This document shows positions 9,636 to 19,284 of a DNA stretch of 64,000 nucleotides, piece after piece. Positions within the stretch are counted from its first letter, which is position 1. Each line of letters begins with the position of its first letter. The notes under the pieces are model-generated. The model was given only the letters and a program-made list of their open reading frames with translations. It did no database searches and was not told the DNA's origin. The stretch is from Methylocystis sp. SC2 (GTDB lineage: Bacteria > Pseudomonadota > Alphaproteobacteria > Rhizobiales > Beijerinckiaceae): positions 156,501 through 220,500 of the forward strand of contig NC_018485.1 of assembly GCF_000304315.1 (NCBI RefSeq). The letters run 5' to 3'. Made by a program: the position numbers and the translations under genes.

Positions 9636-12600
9636 ATGGCGCGCAAGCCCGTCACCGACATGTCGGCCTGGCCTTCGCTCATGCTGGAGGGCAACCTCAT
9701 CGCTCCGGCCATGGTCGCCAGCATCGACCGCCGGCAAGCGTCCGAACAGACGGAGGAGGACTACCGGATCCGCAAGGGGCTGACGATCCGGGAAGAGATC
9801 TCGACCGCCTTCCGTGTCGGCCAGTCTCATTTCGACACCTTCGCGAAACTCCAGAACGCATCGGCCGAGGCGACGCGGCGTTTCGTGCGGGCCTTCTTGT
9901 CGGAAACCTTCAGCTTCGATGATCTCACACCGGCTGACGGAGTAATCTCGTTCCTTGCTGGCGGCCGCGTTCCGATCGTCGTCGTACCGCCTTCCGAGGA
10001 AAAGCTCGACAGGCGCAGCCCGACACTCTCGACCGACCGTTCGCGGTCCCCAGCCTTTGCGCTTCAGGACTATCTCAATGACAGCGATGACGCGCTCTGG
10101 GGCCTGGTGACCAATGGCACCGTCCTCCGCCTCATGCGTGACAACGCCTCGCTGACCCGTCCGGCATACATCGAGGCCGACCTCGCCGCGATCTTCACCA
10201 ACGAGGATGCCGCCTCCTTCGCTGTCCTCTGGTCCCTGATCCACCGCACCCGGTTCGGCGTCACCGGCACGCCTGTCACCGATTGCGCGCTCGAACGCTG
10301 GCGCGAGGCCGGTTCCCGCGAAGGCGAGGTTGCTCGCGACCGTCTGGCGACCCAGGTGGAAACCGCGCTCAAGGTGCTGGGCTCCGGGTTCCTCGAAGCT
10401 AACCCAGACCTCGCCGCACGTCTGAAGTCAGGCGAGGTCAATCTCACCGAGTGGTTCAACGAGCTTCTGCGCCTTGTCTACCGCCTCATCTTCCTGATGG
10501 TGGCCGAAGACCGGAACCTGCTTCACCCCGAGGCGACAAAGCCGGACGCCCAAAAGCTCTATGCCGAAGGCTACAGCCTCGCTGCGCTTCGGACGCAAGC
10601 GGCGCGCGCCGCGACATGGGACAAGCATCACGACCGCTACGAGGGCATCAAGATCGTCTTCCGCGCCCTTGCTCACGGACAGGACGCACTCGGCCTGCCG
10701 GCGCTTGGCGGTCTTTTCAGCGCCGACAAGCTGCCGCATCTGGAAACCGCGCGCCTGCGCAACCGCGCTTTCATGGAGGCACTCTACCGCTTGTCCTGGC
10801 TCTCCGACAAAACCGGCATGGTGCCGGTGAATTGGCGCGCCATGGAAACCGAAGAGCTGGGTTCAGTCTACGAATCCCTGCTCGAACTCCAGCCGCAACT
10901 CGGCGACGACGGCAAGACGCTTGTCTTCGCCTCGGAAGCGGCCGAGCAGAAGGGCAACCAGCGCAAGACCACCGGCTCCTACTACACGCCGGACAGCCTG
11001 GTGCAGGCGCTCCTCGACACGGCGCTTGATCCAGTTCTCGACAAGACGGAGGCGGAGGCCGCCGACCCGGCCCACGCGCTGCTGAAGCTCAGCGTCATCG
11101 ATCCGGCCTGCGGATCTGGCCACTTCCTGTTGGCCGCCGCCCGCCGCATCGCCACTCGTGTTGCTCGCATCCGCGCCGAGGGCACGCCCTCGCTTTCCGA
11201 TTTCCGGCATGCGCTCCGCGACGTCGCCCGCTGCTGTATCTATGGGGTGGACCGCAACCCGATGGCGGTCGAGCTGACCAAGGTAGCTCTCTGGATCGAG
11301 ACCGTAGATCCCGGCCTTCCGCTCGGCTTCTTCGACGCGCAGATCCGCTGCGGCGACTCGCTTCTGGGTGTGTTCGACCTGAAGGTGCTGGAACAGGGTA
11401 TTCCCGATGCCGCCTACAAACCACTGACCGGCGACGATAAGGAGGTGGCGAAGCACTACGCTCAGAAGAATAAGCGTGAGAAGACTGAGAAGGACCGCAT
11501 CGCGAAAGGCTTCGGCTTCAATCGCGCACGCGACCTAATGCGGGACTTCGAGGCGTTGCGTGCAATGCCCGAGAACACGGTCGAGCAGATAGAAGCCAAG
11601 GCTGCCCGCTTGCACGCTCTGACTGCACAAGGCGCGTCGGCTTGGCAGCTTGAGACGGCTTGCGATCTCTTCGTCTCGGCCTTCCTGCTACCTAAGACGA
11701 AAGGCGGGCCCCACGCGGGGCCGGAAGGGATGCCGCGTCGGGGCGCCGAGATGGTGCCCACGTCAGGCGCCATCTGGGAATGGCTGCGGGGCGTGCAGCC
11801 GTTCGGGCCAATGTTAGGCGCGGCCGTCTATGCTGCACAGCGCGCACATGCCTTCCACTGGCCGCTGGAATTTCCTGATGTCATGCAGTCCGGCGGCTTC
11901 GATGCGGTCCTCGGGAACCCACCATGGGAGCGGATCAAACTTCAAGAAAAGGAGTTCTTTGCCGCACGAGATGTAGAGATCGCGACGGCACCCAACAAAG
12001 CGGTACGTGACCGCCTCATCAAAGCATTGTGTGCTGCCGACCCAGGGACGGCAAAGCGTGTGCTTTTCGAGGAATTCGAGGCTGAAAAACGTCTGTCGGA
12101 GGCGAACTCCACGTTCGTGCGTGTTCCCAGCGACGATGGCGGACGCTTTCCACTTACCGGCACTGGCGACGTTAACACCTACGCTCTCTTCGCCGAGCTT
12201 TTCTCGCAACTTGGGGGTGAGATCGGCCGTGCCGGGGTAATTGTTCCGACCGGTGTAGCAACCGACGCTACTACAGCGCCTTTCTTCGCCAATCTAGTGT
12301 CGGAAAAGCGGCTTGCCGGATTAGTAGATTTCGAGAATCGAGAGCGGATATTCCCTGGCGTGTATTTCCGAGTGAAGTTCTGCCTACTCACACTCGGACA
12401 CCGGGAGAACGCTGCGCGATTTGCTTTCTTCCTAACCGATCCCGCACAACTGGCCGAGCCCGAACGTTCCTTCACCCTCTCGCCTGAGCAGATCGCCGCG
12501 ATCAATCCAAACACTCGCACGGCACCAGTATTCCGATCCCGTTGGGACGCAGAATTGACGGCCAAGATCTACCGTAACGTCCCAGTCTTGATTGATGAAG

Positions 12601-14150
12601 GTGCGGGGGAAATGGGCAATCCGTGGAGCGTAGGCTTCATGACCATGTTCCACATGTCGAACGACAGTAACCTCTTTCGCACAGCGCCGGAACTAGAAGA
12701 GGAAGGCCTTGTTCGCCACGGAACCGACTGGCTGCCCAAAGGTGCCCGCCCCGGCGACGATGACTCGCGTCGGCTTGTGCCTCTCTACGAAGGTAAGATG
12801 ATTCACCAGTTCGACCATCGGCGTGGCGATTTCGCGCTGGCCAAGGAAAGAGGAGACGCTGACTATCGCGAGATCCCGTCGCCACCGCTGGATAGAATGG
12901 AAGACGTTTCGTTCGAAATTACCCCACGGTATTGGGTTCCCATACATGAGGTTACAGCGCGTCTTCGTACGAGAGGTTATACGCACGGCTGGCTTACAGG
13001 TTGGCGTGACATAACAAATGCCACGAATGAACGAACTGTCATCGCGTCCGCCTTACCTGCGGTGGCGGCAAACCATAAATTGCCATTGTTTTTCACGGAC
13101 ACGAGGGTTGCTGAACACGCAGCGCTCTTGGGAAACCTAAACTCGTTGGTTCTCGACTTCGTTGCGCGACAGAAAGTCGGTGGAACGAATTTAGCGTACT
13201 TCTTTCTGAGACAGTTCCCGGTTCTCCCCCCTACCTTCTACACCGGCGCGCGCCTTCACTTCGTCACGCTGCGGGTGCTGGAACTCACTTACACCTCTCA
13301 CAGCCTTGCCCCCTTCGCCCGCGACCTTGATTATGACGGCCCGCCATTCGCCTGGAACGAGGACCGCCGCGCTAATCTCCGCGCGGATCTCGACGTCTTC
13401 TATTCCCGCGCCTACGGCCTGACTCGTGACGAGCTGCGCTATATCCTCGATCCCGCTGACGTGAAGGGAGCGAACTACCCCTCCGAAACCTTCCGCGTGC
13501 TGAAGGAAAGGGAACTCCGTCAGTTCGGTGAATACCGCACCCGCCGCCTCGTGCTCGAAGCCTGGGACCGGATGGACGCGGATGGAACATTCGTCGCTCT
13601 CGGACTCGGCGTGAGCCAAGTCGCGGCTACAGCGCCAACCACTCAAAAGCCTGCTCTCGGCACTCTGCCCGATGGAGCTTGGATGCGCGCAGCGCAGCAG
13701 CCGAACGACGCCGGCGCTGCTCTGACCGCGATCCTGAAGGCGATCGACGGGCCGACGCCGAGTCGGACCGTCCGTCTCGCCGCTGCGATGATTCTGGAGC
13801 CGCATCTTCTGACGTCGCTGCTACCGGAGGCACAAGCGCGGGAGTGGCGACGGCTGGTCGGACAGGAGGCCGAACCGCGCAGCGGCAATGTGGTCGGCTT
13901 CGCGGCGCGCACCAATCAGGGCTGGGGCACAGCCGTCTCCAACCATCGCGGCAACGGGCGACTGATCGAAAATCTGTCGGCTGAGACATGGGTGCCGGGG
14001 CCGGGTCTCGATGCGTTCGACACTGCCGGTTGGCCGGATGGCCGGGCAGGATTCGTGCTGGAAGCACTGGCCGCGCTCGACCTGGATGCGACCGTCACCT
14101 CCGTGCCGGACGAGGTTCGGGACTGGATCACGCATGCCGCAGCAGCATGA
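9636..14150 (+). CDS. Eco57I-type DNA N6-adenine methyltransferase
   Basis: A 1504-aa type IIG/BREX-like adenine methyltransferase. An N-terminal helical region of about 450 residues precedes the catalytic domain. The catalytic domain shows the preceding YYTP element (TTGSYYTPDSLV), SAM-binding motif I DPACGSGHFLLAA near residue 488 and catalytic motif IV NPPWERI near residue 761. The long C-terminal half fits a target-recognition region. A PD-(D/E)XK nuclease motif was not clearly visible at the N-terminus, so it may be a methylase only, as in DISARM (DrmMI) or PglX. It likely marks host DNA so that the two helicases act on unmodified invaders. Bases around 12000-13200 look more AT-rich by eye than the flanks, which would fit an exchanged target-recognition segment. 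The 3' end overlaps the ATPase gene. Confidence 0.9.
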   Translation: MARKPVTDMSAWPSLMLEGNLIAPAMVASIDRRQASEQTEEDYRIRKGLTIREEISTAFRVGQSHFDTFAKLQNASAEATRRFVRAFLSETFSFDDLTPADGVISFLAGGRVPIVVVPPSEEKLDRRSPTLSTDRSRSPAFALQDYLNDSDDALWGLVTNGTVLRLMRDNASLTRPAYIEADLAAIFTNEDAASFAVLWSLIHRTRFGVTGTPVTDCALERWREAGSREGEVARDRLATQVETALKVLGSGFLEANPDLAARLKSGEVNLTEWFNELLRLVYRLIFLMVAEDRNLLHPEATKPDAQKLYAEGYSLAALRTQAARAATWDKHHDRYEGIKIVFRALAHGQDALGLPALGGLFSADKLPHLETARLRNRAFMEALYRLSWLSDKTGMVPVNWRAMETEELGSVYESLLELQPQLGDDGKTLVFASEAAEQKGNQRKTTGSYYTPDSLVQALLDTALDPVLDKTEAEAADPAHALLKLSVIDPACGSGHFLLAAARRIATRVARIRAEGTPSLSDFRHALRDVARCCIYGVDRNPMAVELTKVALWIETVDPGLPLGFFDAQIRCGDSLLGVFDLKVLEQGIPDAAYKPLTGDDKEVAKHYAQKNKREKTEKDRIAKGFGFNRARDLMRDFEALRAMPENTVEQIEAKAARLHALTAQGASAWQLETACDLFVSAFLLPKTKGGPHAGPEGMPRRGAEMVPTSGAIWEWLRGVQPFGPMLGAAVYAAQRAHAFHWPLEFPDVMQSGGFDAVLGNPPWERIKLQEKEFFAARDVEIATAPNKAVRDRLIKALCAADPGTAKRVLFEEFEAEKRLSEANSTFVRVPSDDGGRFPLTGTGDVNTYALFAELFSQLGGEIGRAGVIVPTGVATDATTAPFFANLVSEKRLAGLVDFENRERIFPGVYFRVKFCLLTLGHRENAARFAFFLTDPAQLAEPERSFTLSPEQIAAINPNTRTAPVFRSRWDAELTAKIYRNVPVLIDEGAGEMGNPWSVGFMTMFHMSNDSNLFRTAPELEEEGLVRHGTDWLPKGARPGDDDSRRLVPLYEGKMIHQFDHRRGDFALAKERGDADYREIPSPPLDRMEDVSFEITPRYWVPIHEVTARLRTRGYTHGWLTGWRDITNATNERTVIASALPAVAANHKLPLFFTDTRVAEHAALLGNLNSLVLDFVARQKVGGTNLAYFFLRQFPVLPPTFYTGARLHFVTLRVLELTYTSHSLAPFARDLDYDGPPFAWNEDRRANLRADLDVFYSRAYGLTRDELRYILDPADVKGANYPSETFRVLKERELRQFGEYRTRRLVLEAWDRMDADGTFVALGLGVSQVAATAPTTQKPALGTLPDGAWMRAAQQPNDAGAALTAILKAIDGPTPSRTVRLAAAMILEPHLLTSLLPEAQAREWRRLVGQEAEPRSGNVVGFAARTNQGWGTAVSNHRGNGRLIENLSAETWVPGPGLDAFDTAGWPDGRAGFVLEALAALDLDATVTSVPDEVRDWITHAAAA

Positions 14151-16113
14151 GATGTTCGATCCCCCCAAGCTCAGCCTGACCGTTCCGGCAAGCCTGAAAG
14201 ACCCACGCCTCTGGGTGCGACGCCTGGCGATCTGGGAAGCGCCCGGCGGCCAGAAAATCAGCGACATCGCGCTTCGGCCGGGACTGAACATCATCTGGTC
14301 GCCGGACGGCTTCGATGACGACAGCGGCAGCGGTGTACGCGCCATCGGTCATGGAAGCGGCAAGACCTTGTTCTGCCGCTTGCTACGGTACTGCCTCGGC
14401 GAGCAGCGGTTCGCCGACGAAACCCAGCGGGAACGGATCTCAGTCGCCTTTCCGAACGGGATCGTCGGCGCGGAGGTAATGCTCGATGGCGTATGCTGGG
14501 CCGTCGTGCGGCCACTGGGCATCCGGCGCCGGCATGTCGCGATCGCCGACGGCAACCTCGACGAGATCGCCGCAGGCGACGGCGCGACGACAAGCATCGA
14601 TCCCTTGATCGAGGCGATAGAGCAGGCCATCGTGACGCCCGGTGTCGCGAGTTTGGCCCGCCTTCAGCCAGGCCAAAAGGCATGGCCGATCGCGCTCGCC
14701 TGGCTGACGCGCGATCAGGAATGCCGCTTCGACGACGTTCTCGATTGGCGCTCCCCGGCATCCGGCTCCGATGCGCCGCTGCCGGCGAGCGGGCGTGAAA
14801 CCGGGCCTCGGCGCGAGGCGCTTCGTGCGTTCCTTACGGCAATCACCGAAGAGGAACAGCAGGCGCGACGCGTAGAGGAAGCGCTGCGAACAGATGTCGC
14901 CAATGCGGAACGCGAAATATCCTACCTCGATTGGGATCGCGGCAGACGCCACGCGCGGTTGATCGATCAGCTTGGCCTTGCCGAGCAGACGTTGCCGGAA
15001 ATGCCCCTGCTACTTGAGGTGTTTCAAAAGGCCGCCGACGCACAGCTCGCCGCCGCAGCCCAGCTCCCAACCGGCGATATGGCTGAACTGGGCCAAGCCC
15101 GGAAGGCATTACAGGACGCGCGCGAAGAGTTTAGGCGCACCGACGAAGAGCGCATCCGCCTGGAGGCTCAAATACCGGCCGAGAGGCAGGTCCTCACGCT
15201 GCTCTCCAGCGAAATACCAAGCCTATCATTTTCTGCGGAGAATGCGGCCAGCCAGGTGTGCCCAATTTGCGAGGTGCCGATCGACAAGGCGCTCGCCGAG
15301 AAATGCGATCTGTCCCACAAGCTGCACAACGAGACGGAATGCAGGGCCCGGCTCGTTGCCAAGCGCCAGGAAGTCGGTAATCAGAAGCAAAAGATCGACG
15401 GTTTGGAAGCTCGGCTGAAAGCTCTTCAACCCGCCGCCGCTCTCAGGCGTCAGCAGGTCGACCCGGCAGAGAAGCGGGTTCAGGCCATCGAAAGCGTCCG
15501 CGACGCGCGCGCATCCGCCTGGCAGGCCGCCACACGGCTCAAGGAAGGGGTCGAGCGATTTGCCGAGCTGTCGACCGAGCGAGATGAGGTGCGAAAACGG
15601 CTGAGGAGCCTCGGGGACAAGCTGGCCAAGGAGCGGGAAAGGCTTGGAGCCTTCCGCGACAAGCAGGGTCTGACATTTGGCAGAATAACGCAAAAATTCT
15701 CGGCGATCATTCGTCGCGTGGTCAACGAGGGCGCCAAAGGAGCGGTCACGCTGAACGGCGACAGGCTGCAAATCACCGTCGATGTCGATGGAGATCGCCG
15801 CACGGCCGCCATCGAATCCTTGAAGGTCATCGCATTCGATCTTGCCTGCCTCTGCCTTAGCGTCGAGGGAGCGACACGCGTTCCAGCATTCCTTGTTCAC
15901 GACAGTCCCCGCGAAGCCGATCTCGGCCTCTCCATCTACGATGAGCTTTTCCGCCTGATGCGCGAGCTTGAGGCGCTGACGGAAATGACGGCCTTCCAGT
16001 ACATCGTCACGACGACGACCCGTCCCCCTGACGACCTCCGCCGCGATCCTTGGCTGAGGCTGACCCTGAAGGGGGCGCCCGGGTCGGAGCGATTGATGGG
16101 GCGTGACCTATAG
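14134..16113 (+). CDS. SMC/Rad50-like zinc-hook ATPase
   Basis: A 659-aa ABC-type ATPase with Rad50/SMC architecture. The Walker A GHGSGKT is near residue 73, followed by a long charged heptad-rich coiled coil. A zinc-hook-like CPICEVPIDKALAEKC lies near residue 375 at the hairpin of the coil, followed by the returning coil. The Walker B-like element FLVHDSPRE is near residue 588. The ATG at 14134 overlaps the methylase stop by 17 bases; the ATG at 14152 is an alternative start two bases after that stop. Zinc-hook ATPases tether or sense DNA ends and often work with a nuclease. Here the next gene encodes an HNH nuclease, overlapping by about 10 bases. The role in this system is inferred from context. 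Confidence 0.85.
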   Translation: MPQQHEMFDPPKLSLTVPASLKDPRLWVRRLAIWEAPGGQKISDIALRPGLNIIWSPDGFDDDSGSGVRAIGHGSGKTLFCRLLRYCLGEQRFADETQRERISVAFPNGIVGAEVMLDGVCWAVVRPLGIRRRHVAIADGNLDEIAAGDGATTSIDPLIEAIEQAIVTPGVASLARLQPGQKAWPIALAWLTRDQECRFDDVLDWRSPASGSDAPLPASGRETGPRREALRAFLTAITEEEQQARRVEEALRTDVANAEREISYLDWDRGRRHARLIDQLGLAEQTLPEMPLLLEVFQKAADAQLAAAAQLPTGDMAELGQARKALQDAREEFRRTDEERIRLEAQIPAERQVLTLLSSEIPSLSFSAENAASQVCPICEVPIDKALAEKCDLSHKLHNETECRARLVAKRQEVGNQKQKIDGLEARLKALQPAAALRRQQVDPAEKRVQAIESVRDARASAWQAATRLKEGVERFAELSTERDEVRKRLRSLGDKLAKERERLGAFRDKQGLTFGRITQKFSAIIRRVVNEGAKGAVTLNGDRLQITVDVDGDRRTAAIESLKVIAFDLACLCLSVEGATRVPAFLVHDSPREADLGLSIYDELFRLMRELEALTEMTAFQYIVTTTTRPPDDLRRDPWLRLTLKGAPGSERLMGRDL

Positions 16114-16885
16114 CGAGGAACCGACCACGGTGCTTGAATCGCCTCAGTCCTTTGTCGTCCGCGAGGAATGTCAAAAGGCCGCGTCGCAGAACGGCTTCCG
16201 CCGGATCCTGGGGGAAGAGGCCGGCTGGGCGGCTTTCGGTTCGACAACGGCGCATGGGACGATTCATCTCGCTGCAGGCGGACCGCAGGGGCCGTGGTAT
16301 CTCGCGCTCGACCATCCCGGCGTCATCCAGGAACTGAACTTGCCCGCGGCTGTCGTTTCCGGTCCCGGCCGCGCCCGCTTTGCCTTCAATACACTTGGCG
16401 CTCTTTATGCCGTGCTACGCCGCGTTTACGAACTGGGCGTCAGCTTGCCCGATGCTCCACTGCGGGAGTTTGAGCGGCGCATCACGGATCTGCCACGCAC
16501 GACCGAGGCCGAACGGCTGGTCGTACAGAGGATCGGGCAGGACATCTTTCGCGACCGTCTGATGGATTACTGGCAGGGGCGTTGCCCCCTGACCGGGATC
16601 TCCGACCCGGCCCTGTTGCGCGCCTCGCACATCATCCCGTGGAGCGAGTGCGAGAGCGATGCCGAGCGGCTCGACGTACATAACGGCCTGCTGCTGTCAG
16701 CGCTGTGGGATGCCGCCTTCGACCGTGCGCTCGTGACCTTCGACGACCAGGGCAGACCCGAGTTCTCGCCCAGTCTCAGCGAGCAAGCGCGCACCGAACT
16801 CCGCTGGAATGCACCCATCACGCTGACGGATGAGCACCGTCGGCAGCTCGCTCGCCATCGCGAGCGGGCGCGAGGCGAAGGCTAA
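16103..16885 (+). CDS. HNH endonuclease (HNH_2 type)
   Basis: A 260-aa protein starting at GTG 16103, which overlaps the ATPase stop and has a GATGGGG Shine-Dalgarno-like stretch just upstream. The C-terminal half contains the HNH_2 pattern: CPLTGI near residue 161, then LLRASHIIPW, then HNGLLLSALWDAAFD. This supplies the paired cysteine/histidine metal site and the catalytic His. The N-terminal half is of unknown fold. It is the last gene of the + strand defence operon and its most obvious dedicated nuclease. HNH_2 proteins are frequent partners in restriction and defence loci. It converges on the - strand operon, with only 73 bases between the stops. Confidence 0.88.
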   Translation: MTYSEEPTTVLESPQSFVVREECQKAASQNGFRRILGEEAGWAAFGSTTAHGTIHLAAGGPQGPWYLALDHPGVIQELNLPAAVVSGPGRARFAFNTLGALYAVLRRVYELGVSLPDAPLREFERRITDLPRTTEAERLVVQRIGQDIFRDRLMDYWQGRCPLTGISDPALLRASHIIPWSECESDAERLDVHNGLLLSALWDAAFDRALVTFDDQGRPEFSPSLSEQARTELRWNAPITLTDEHRRQLARHRERARGEG

Positions 16886-16958
16886 TGTGATTTGTGCCGG
16901 TACCGACCTTGGGTATCTGAATGTCTGAATGGCTTCCTTGGAAGAGAGCTGGAAATGT

Positions 16959-17507
16959 TCAAGGTAAGTGCTTTTGCCAATTCTTGACAGCGTCAAGACA
17001 GTCGGAGACGACACGATCCAACGACTGATCACCATTGATTACTGCATCGGCCCGCTGCGGAAGCGCCTCGCGCAGATCTGCCTCCACACGATGCGCAGAT
17101 GCTCGTGCGAAATCCTCGGCATCAGGTCTCGTTTCCACACGCGCGATGCGTGTCGTCTCACAGGCTCCGAGAAACAACAGTCGCGCCTGAGATGGCGCAC
17201 TCACGGTGGCGAGAATGTCGAAAATGTTGATATGCCGGATACCGTCGATCACGAAATCGTCGCCGGGATGAAAGCCACCTGCCGCCAGGACATCTCTGCA
17301 GAATGCTACTGGGTCGGTATCGACGCGCGACTGGCCGAGATCCTGCAACACCTTGCGGTCGTTGGGGTCGCCGCCTAGCCGAATAATCTCGGTCCGCAGG
17401 TAGTCGCCAAAGCCGGTGCGGCGCCAACCGAGCGCTGTGGCAACCGCTGCGCTGACCGAGGACTTGCCGCTGCCGATTTGACCGGAGAAACAGAGCAACA
17501 AGTTCAT
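16959..17507 (-). CDS. P-loop nucleotide kinase-like protein
   Basis: A 182-aa P-loop protein. The ATG at 17507 is chosen because it forms ATGA with the upstream ASCH stop. Residues 9-16 form Walker A (GQIGSGKS) directly after the first beta strand, followed by TGFGDYLRTEI and a DDFVIDGIRH segment that resembles the NMP-binding/LID region of (deoxy)nucleotide or dephospho-CoA kinases. The length matches small nucleoside monophosphate kinases. It is the last gene of the seven-gene operon that also encodes a radical SAM enzyme, a methyltransferase-like protein and an ASCH protein. Phosphorylation of a nucleotide or modified base is plausible but not shown. Confidence 0.75.
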   Translation of the reverse strand: MNLLLCFSGQIGSGKSSVSAAVATALGWRRTGFGDYLRTEIIRLGGDPNDRKVLQDLGQSRVDTDPVAFCRDVLAAGGFHPGDDFVIDGIRHINIFDILATVSAPSQARLLFLGACETTRIARVETRPDAEDFARASAHRVEADLREALPQRADAVINGDQSLDRVVSDCLDAVKNWQKHLP

Positions 17508-18007
17508 GCGAAATCGAACGCCATCTGACGCGATCGCAGGGACACCCATCCCCGCCGGTCACGCTTATCGCAACCGACTGGCGCGATCGAAGCGGGCGCG
17601 TCGAGCTCGATCAAGGTTGCATAAAGGGCATCGGCGCGGGAGGACCAGAATTCATCATCGGCACGGATAGCCGCGCCGAAGCGATGTCGGATGCGGTCGA
17701 TCGGCTCGGTGCTGAGGTCGTAGCACCAGATACGACGCGCAAGCGCGAGGCCGCAGATCGGCCCAGCCACCTCCTTGAGGAGAATAATGTCACCATCGTC
17801 GATCTCGCCGTATGGTGCGCACCGGTTACGGCTAAAGCGGGACTCGATTGTCTTTTCGCCGGACAGAACCATGGATAGGAACGGCTCGGCAAAGATCGCA
17901 AGGTGAATGCCGATCCGGCTCCTCGGCCGGGTCGCGTCCGACAGATAGGTCAGCCAGAAATGATGGCCGTCGACCTGCTCCAGCAGTTCGTCGAACTCGA
18001 CCTCCAA
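17504..18007 (-). CDS. ASCH domain protein
   Basis: A 167-aa protein with a clear ASCH-like core (HLAIFAEPFLSMVLSGEKTI, then ESRFS, then IILLKEVAGPICGLA). ASCH domains share the PUA fold and bind RNA or modified nucleobases; some (YqfB) hydrolyse N4-acetylcytidine. No ATG or GTG is available near the 5' end. The TTG at 18007, preceded by GGAG about 8 bases upstream, is the best start and gives a 58-base overlap with the methyltransferase-like gene. The stop overlaps the kinase start (ATGA). The cytoplasmic location is inferred from the lack of a signal peptide. In this operon it may recognise or process a modified nucleoside. Confidence 0.75.
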   Translation of the reverse strand: MEVEFDELLEQVDGHHFWLTYLSDATRPRSRIGIHLAIFAEPFLSMVLSGEKTIESRFSRNRCAPYGEIDDGDIILLKEVAGPICGLALARRIWCYDLSTEPIDRIRHRFGAAIRADDEFWSSRADALYATLIELDAPASIAPVGCDKRDRRGWVSLRSRQMAFDFA

Positions 18008-19284
18008 GCTACGCTCCGTTCCGTCGCTACTATGGGCGTGTTGCCCTCTTCTTGTTCCTCGATCGCCGCCAGCGCCCGCAGTTTGGTTGCGACTCGCTCC
18101 AACGTCTCATGCTCGCGAATAGTGCCCCAGAGGCCGTGCTGAACACCAGAGCCCATTGCCTCGCCAGCGCACGAAATTGCCGCCTCGAGCACTAGCTGTG
18201 GATTGTCAGTATGAAAGATGCGATTGCCCGAGGTCCAGACGTTGGCCGCCCGACGACGTGGATCGCGTCGGCTTACCGTCGGTAGGATATCGCCGTCGAC
18301 GAGTGAGATGAGACTTGCGTCGTCGGAGCGCGCCTCGCCACCTCCGCGGATGAACAGCCGCATGCGGCCGATAACGACTTCGGTCCAGTCACGACGGCGG
18401 CCGGAGGATGCGGGGGGCGGCCTTGTCGATGCGCGCATCTTCCTGAACACGATCAGGTCGCCGCGGCACCAGTGCGGGGGCGGGTAAATCCCGACGGCCG
18501 CCAGGGCATTGCGCTCAAAGAAGGGCGTCTCATAGGCGATAGCCAGCGGCGAGTACTCTATCGCAGCGAGGCCGAGCCGTCGGGCGAATGCGATGGCAGT
18601 TTGCCTGTCGGCTTCCGCGCTCGGCCGGGCGCCATCGGGTGGCAAGCTGATTAAAACGACCCCGCCGGGGCGGCACGCATGCGCCGCAGCGGCGAGCATG
18701 GGACGCACGAAATCAAGATACCAGGGCGGATCGAGAAAAACGGCGTCGGCGGCCTCGCGCGGCAGACCGCCGCTGCAAGACCCAATGGAGAGAGGTGACC
18801 CCGTGGCCTGGTTGAGAGCAAAGACGCGATCGGTGACGCCGTTGTTCTCGGCGAGGAATGCGAGGCGCCGGCCGACAGGCAAGGTCAGCGCTTCGACGGC
18901 TAGGCCCGGCGTTCCAAACAAGAGAAAGTTGCCGCCGGAAGGCGTCAGGTCCGCCGCGCGACTGAGCAACGAGCGCGCCGCGTCGGGTGTGAAGCGCCAT
19001 TCATAGTCGAGCGGGTGCGGAAGCGGCAACAGAGACCGGCCCTCGACCGCCGTGGTACCGTTGGTAGCCGCCTGCCGATGGATCGACACTGCCACGGTTG
19101 TGTCGATCGCTTTGCTGCCCGCCAGCCGATCGAGCGACGCCAACAGTTCAGTCGGATAGACGCTGGGGAGGCGATGCAGGAGTGCCGCAAAGCTGGTCGT
19201 GCCATTCCTGATCGCGGTCTGGATCAAGTCATCGACCCGCACCGCAAAGGCAGCCTCTGACAAGGAGCGGCGCGAAGCGATCAT
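17950..19284 (-). CDS. DPPW-motif methyltransferase-like protein
   Basis: A 444-aa protein. The N-terminal 60 residues look like a winged-helix domain. The middle has a Rossmann-like half with GGNFLLFGTPGLAVEAL in place of a canonical GxGxG motif I, followed by the catalytic-type DAVFLDPPWYLDFVRPML and RPGGVVLISLP. DPPW/DPPY is the motif IV of N6-adenine (DNA or RNA) methyltransferases. The C-terminal ~120 residues are unassigned. The ATG at 19284 overlaps the radical SAM stop (ATGA). The 3' end overlaps the ASCH gene by 58 bases, and the last ~15 residues look unstructured. It probably modifies a nucleic acid or nucleotide, but the weak SAM loop leaves open an inactive or divergent enzyme. 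Confidence 0.7.
   Translation of the reverse strand: MIASRRSLSEAAFAVRVDDLIQTAIRNGTTSFAALLHRLPSVYPTELLASLDRLAGSKAIDTTVAVSIHRQAATNGTTAVEGRSLLPLPHPLDYEWRFTPDAARSLLSRAADLTPSGGNFLLFGTPGLAVEALTLPVGRRLAFLAENNGVTDRVFALNQATGSPLSIGSCSGGLPREAADAVFLDPPWYLDFVRPMLAAAAHACRPGGVVLISLPPDGARPSAEADRQTAIAFARRLGLAAIEYSPLAIAYETPFFERNALAAVGIYPPPHWCRGDLIVFRKMRASTRPPPASSGRRRDWTEVVIGRMRLFIRGGGEARSDDASLISLVDGDILPTVSRRDPRRRAANVWTSGNRIFHTDNPQLVLEAAISCAGEAMGSGVQHGLWGTIREHETLERVATKLRALAAIEEQEEGNTPIVATERSVAWRSSSTNCWSRSTAIISG

Noticed and set aside
16886..16958. Bidirectional terminator between the convergent operons
   Set aside because: Only short imperfect inverted repeats (CTTCC/GGAAG) without U tracts were found.
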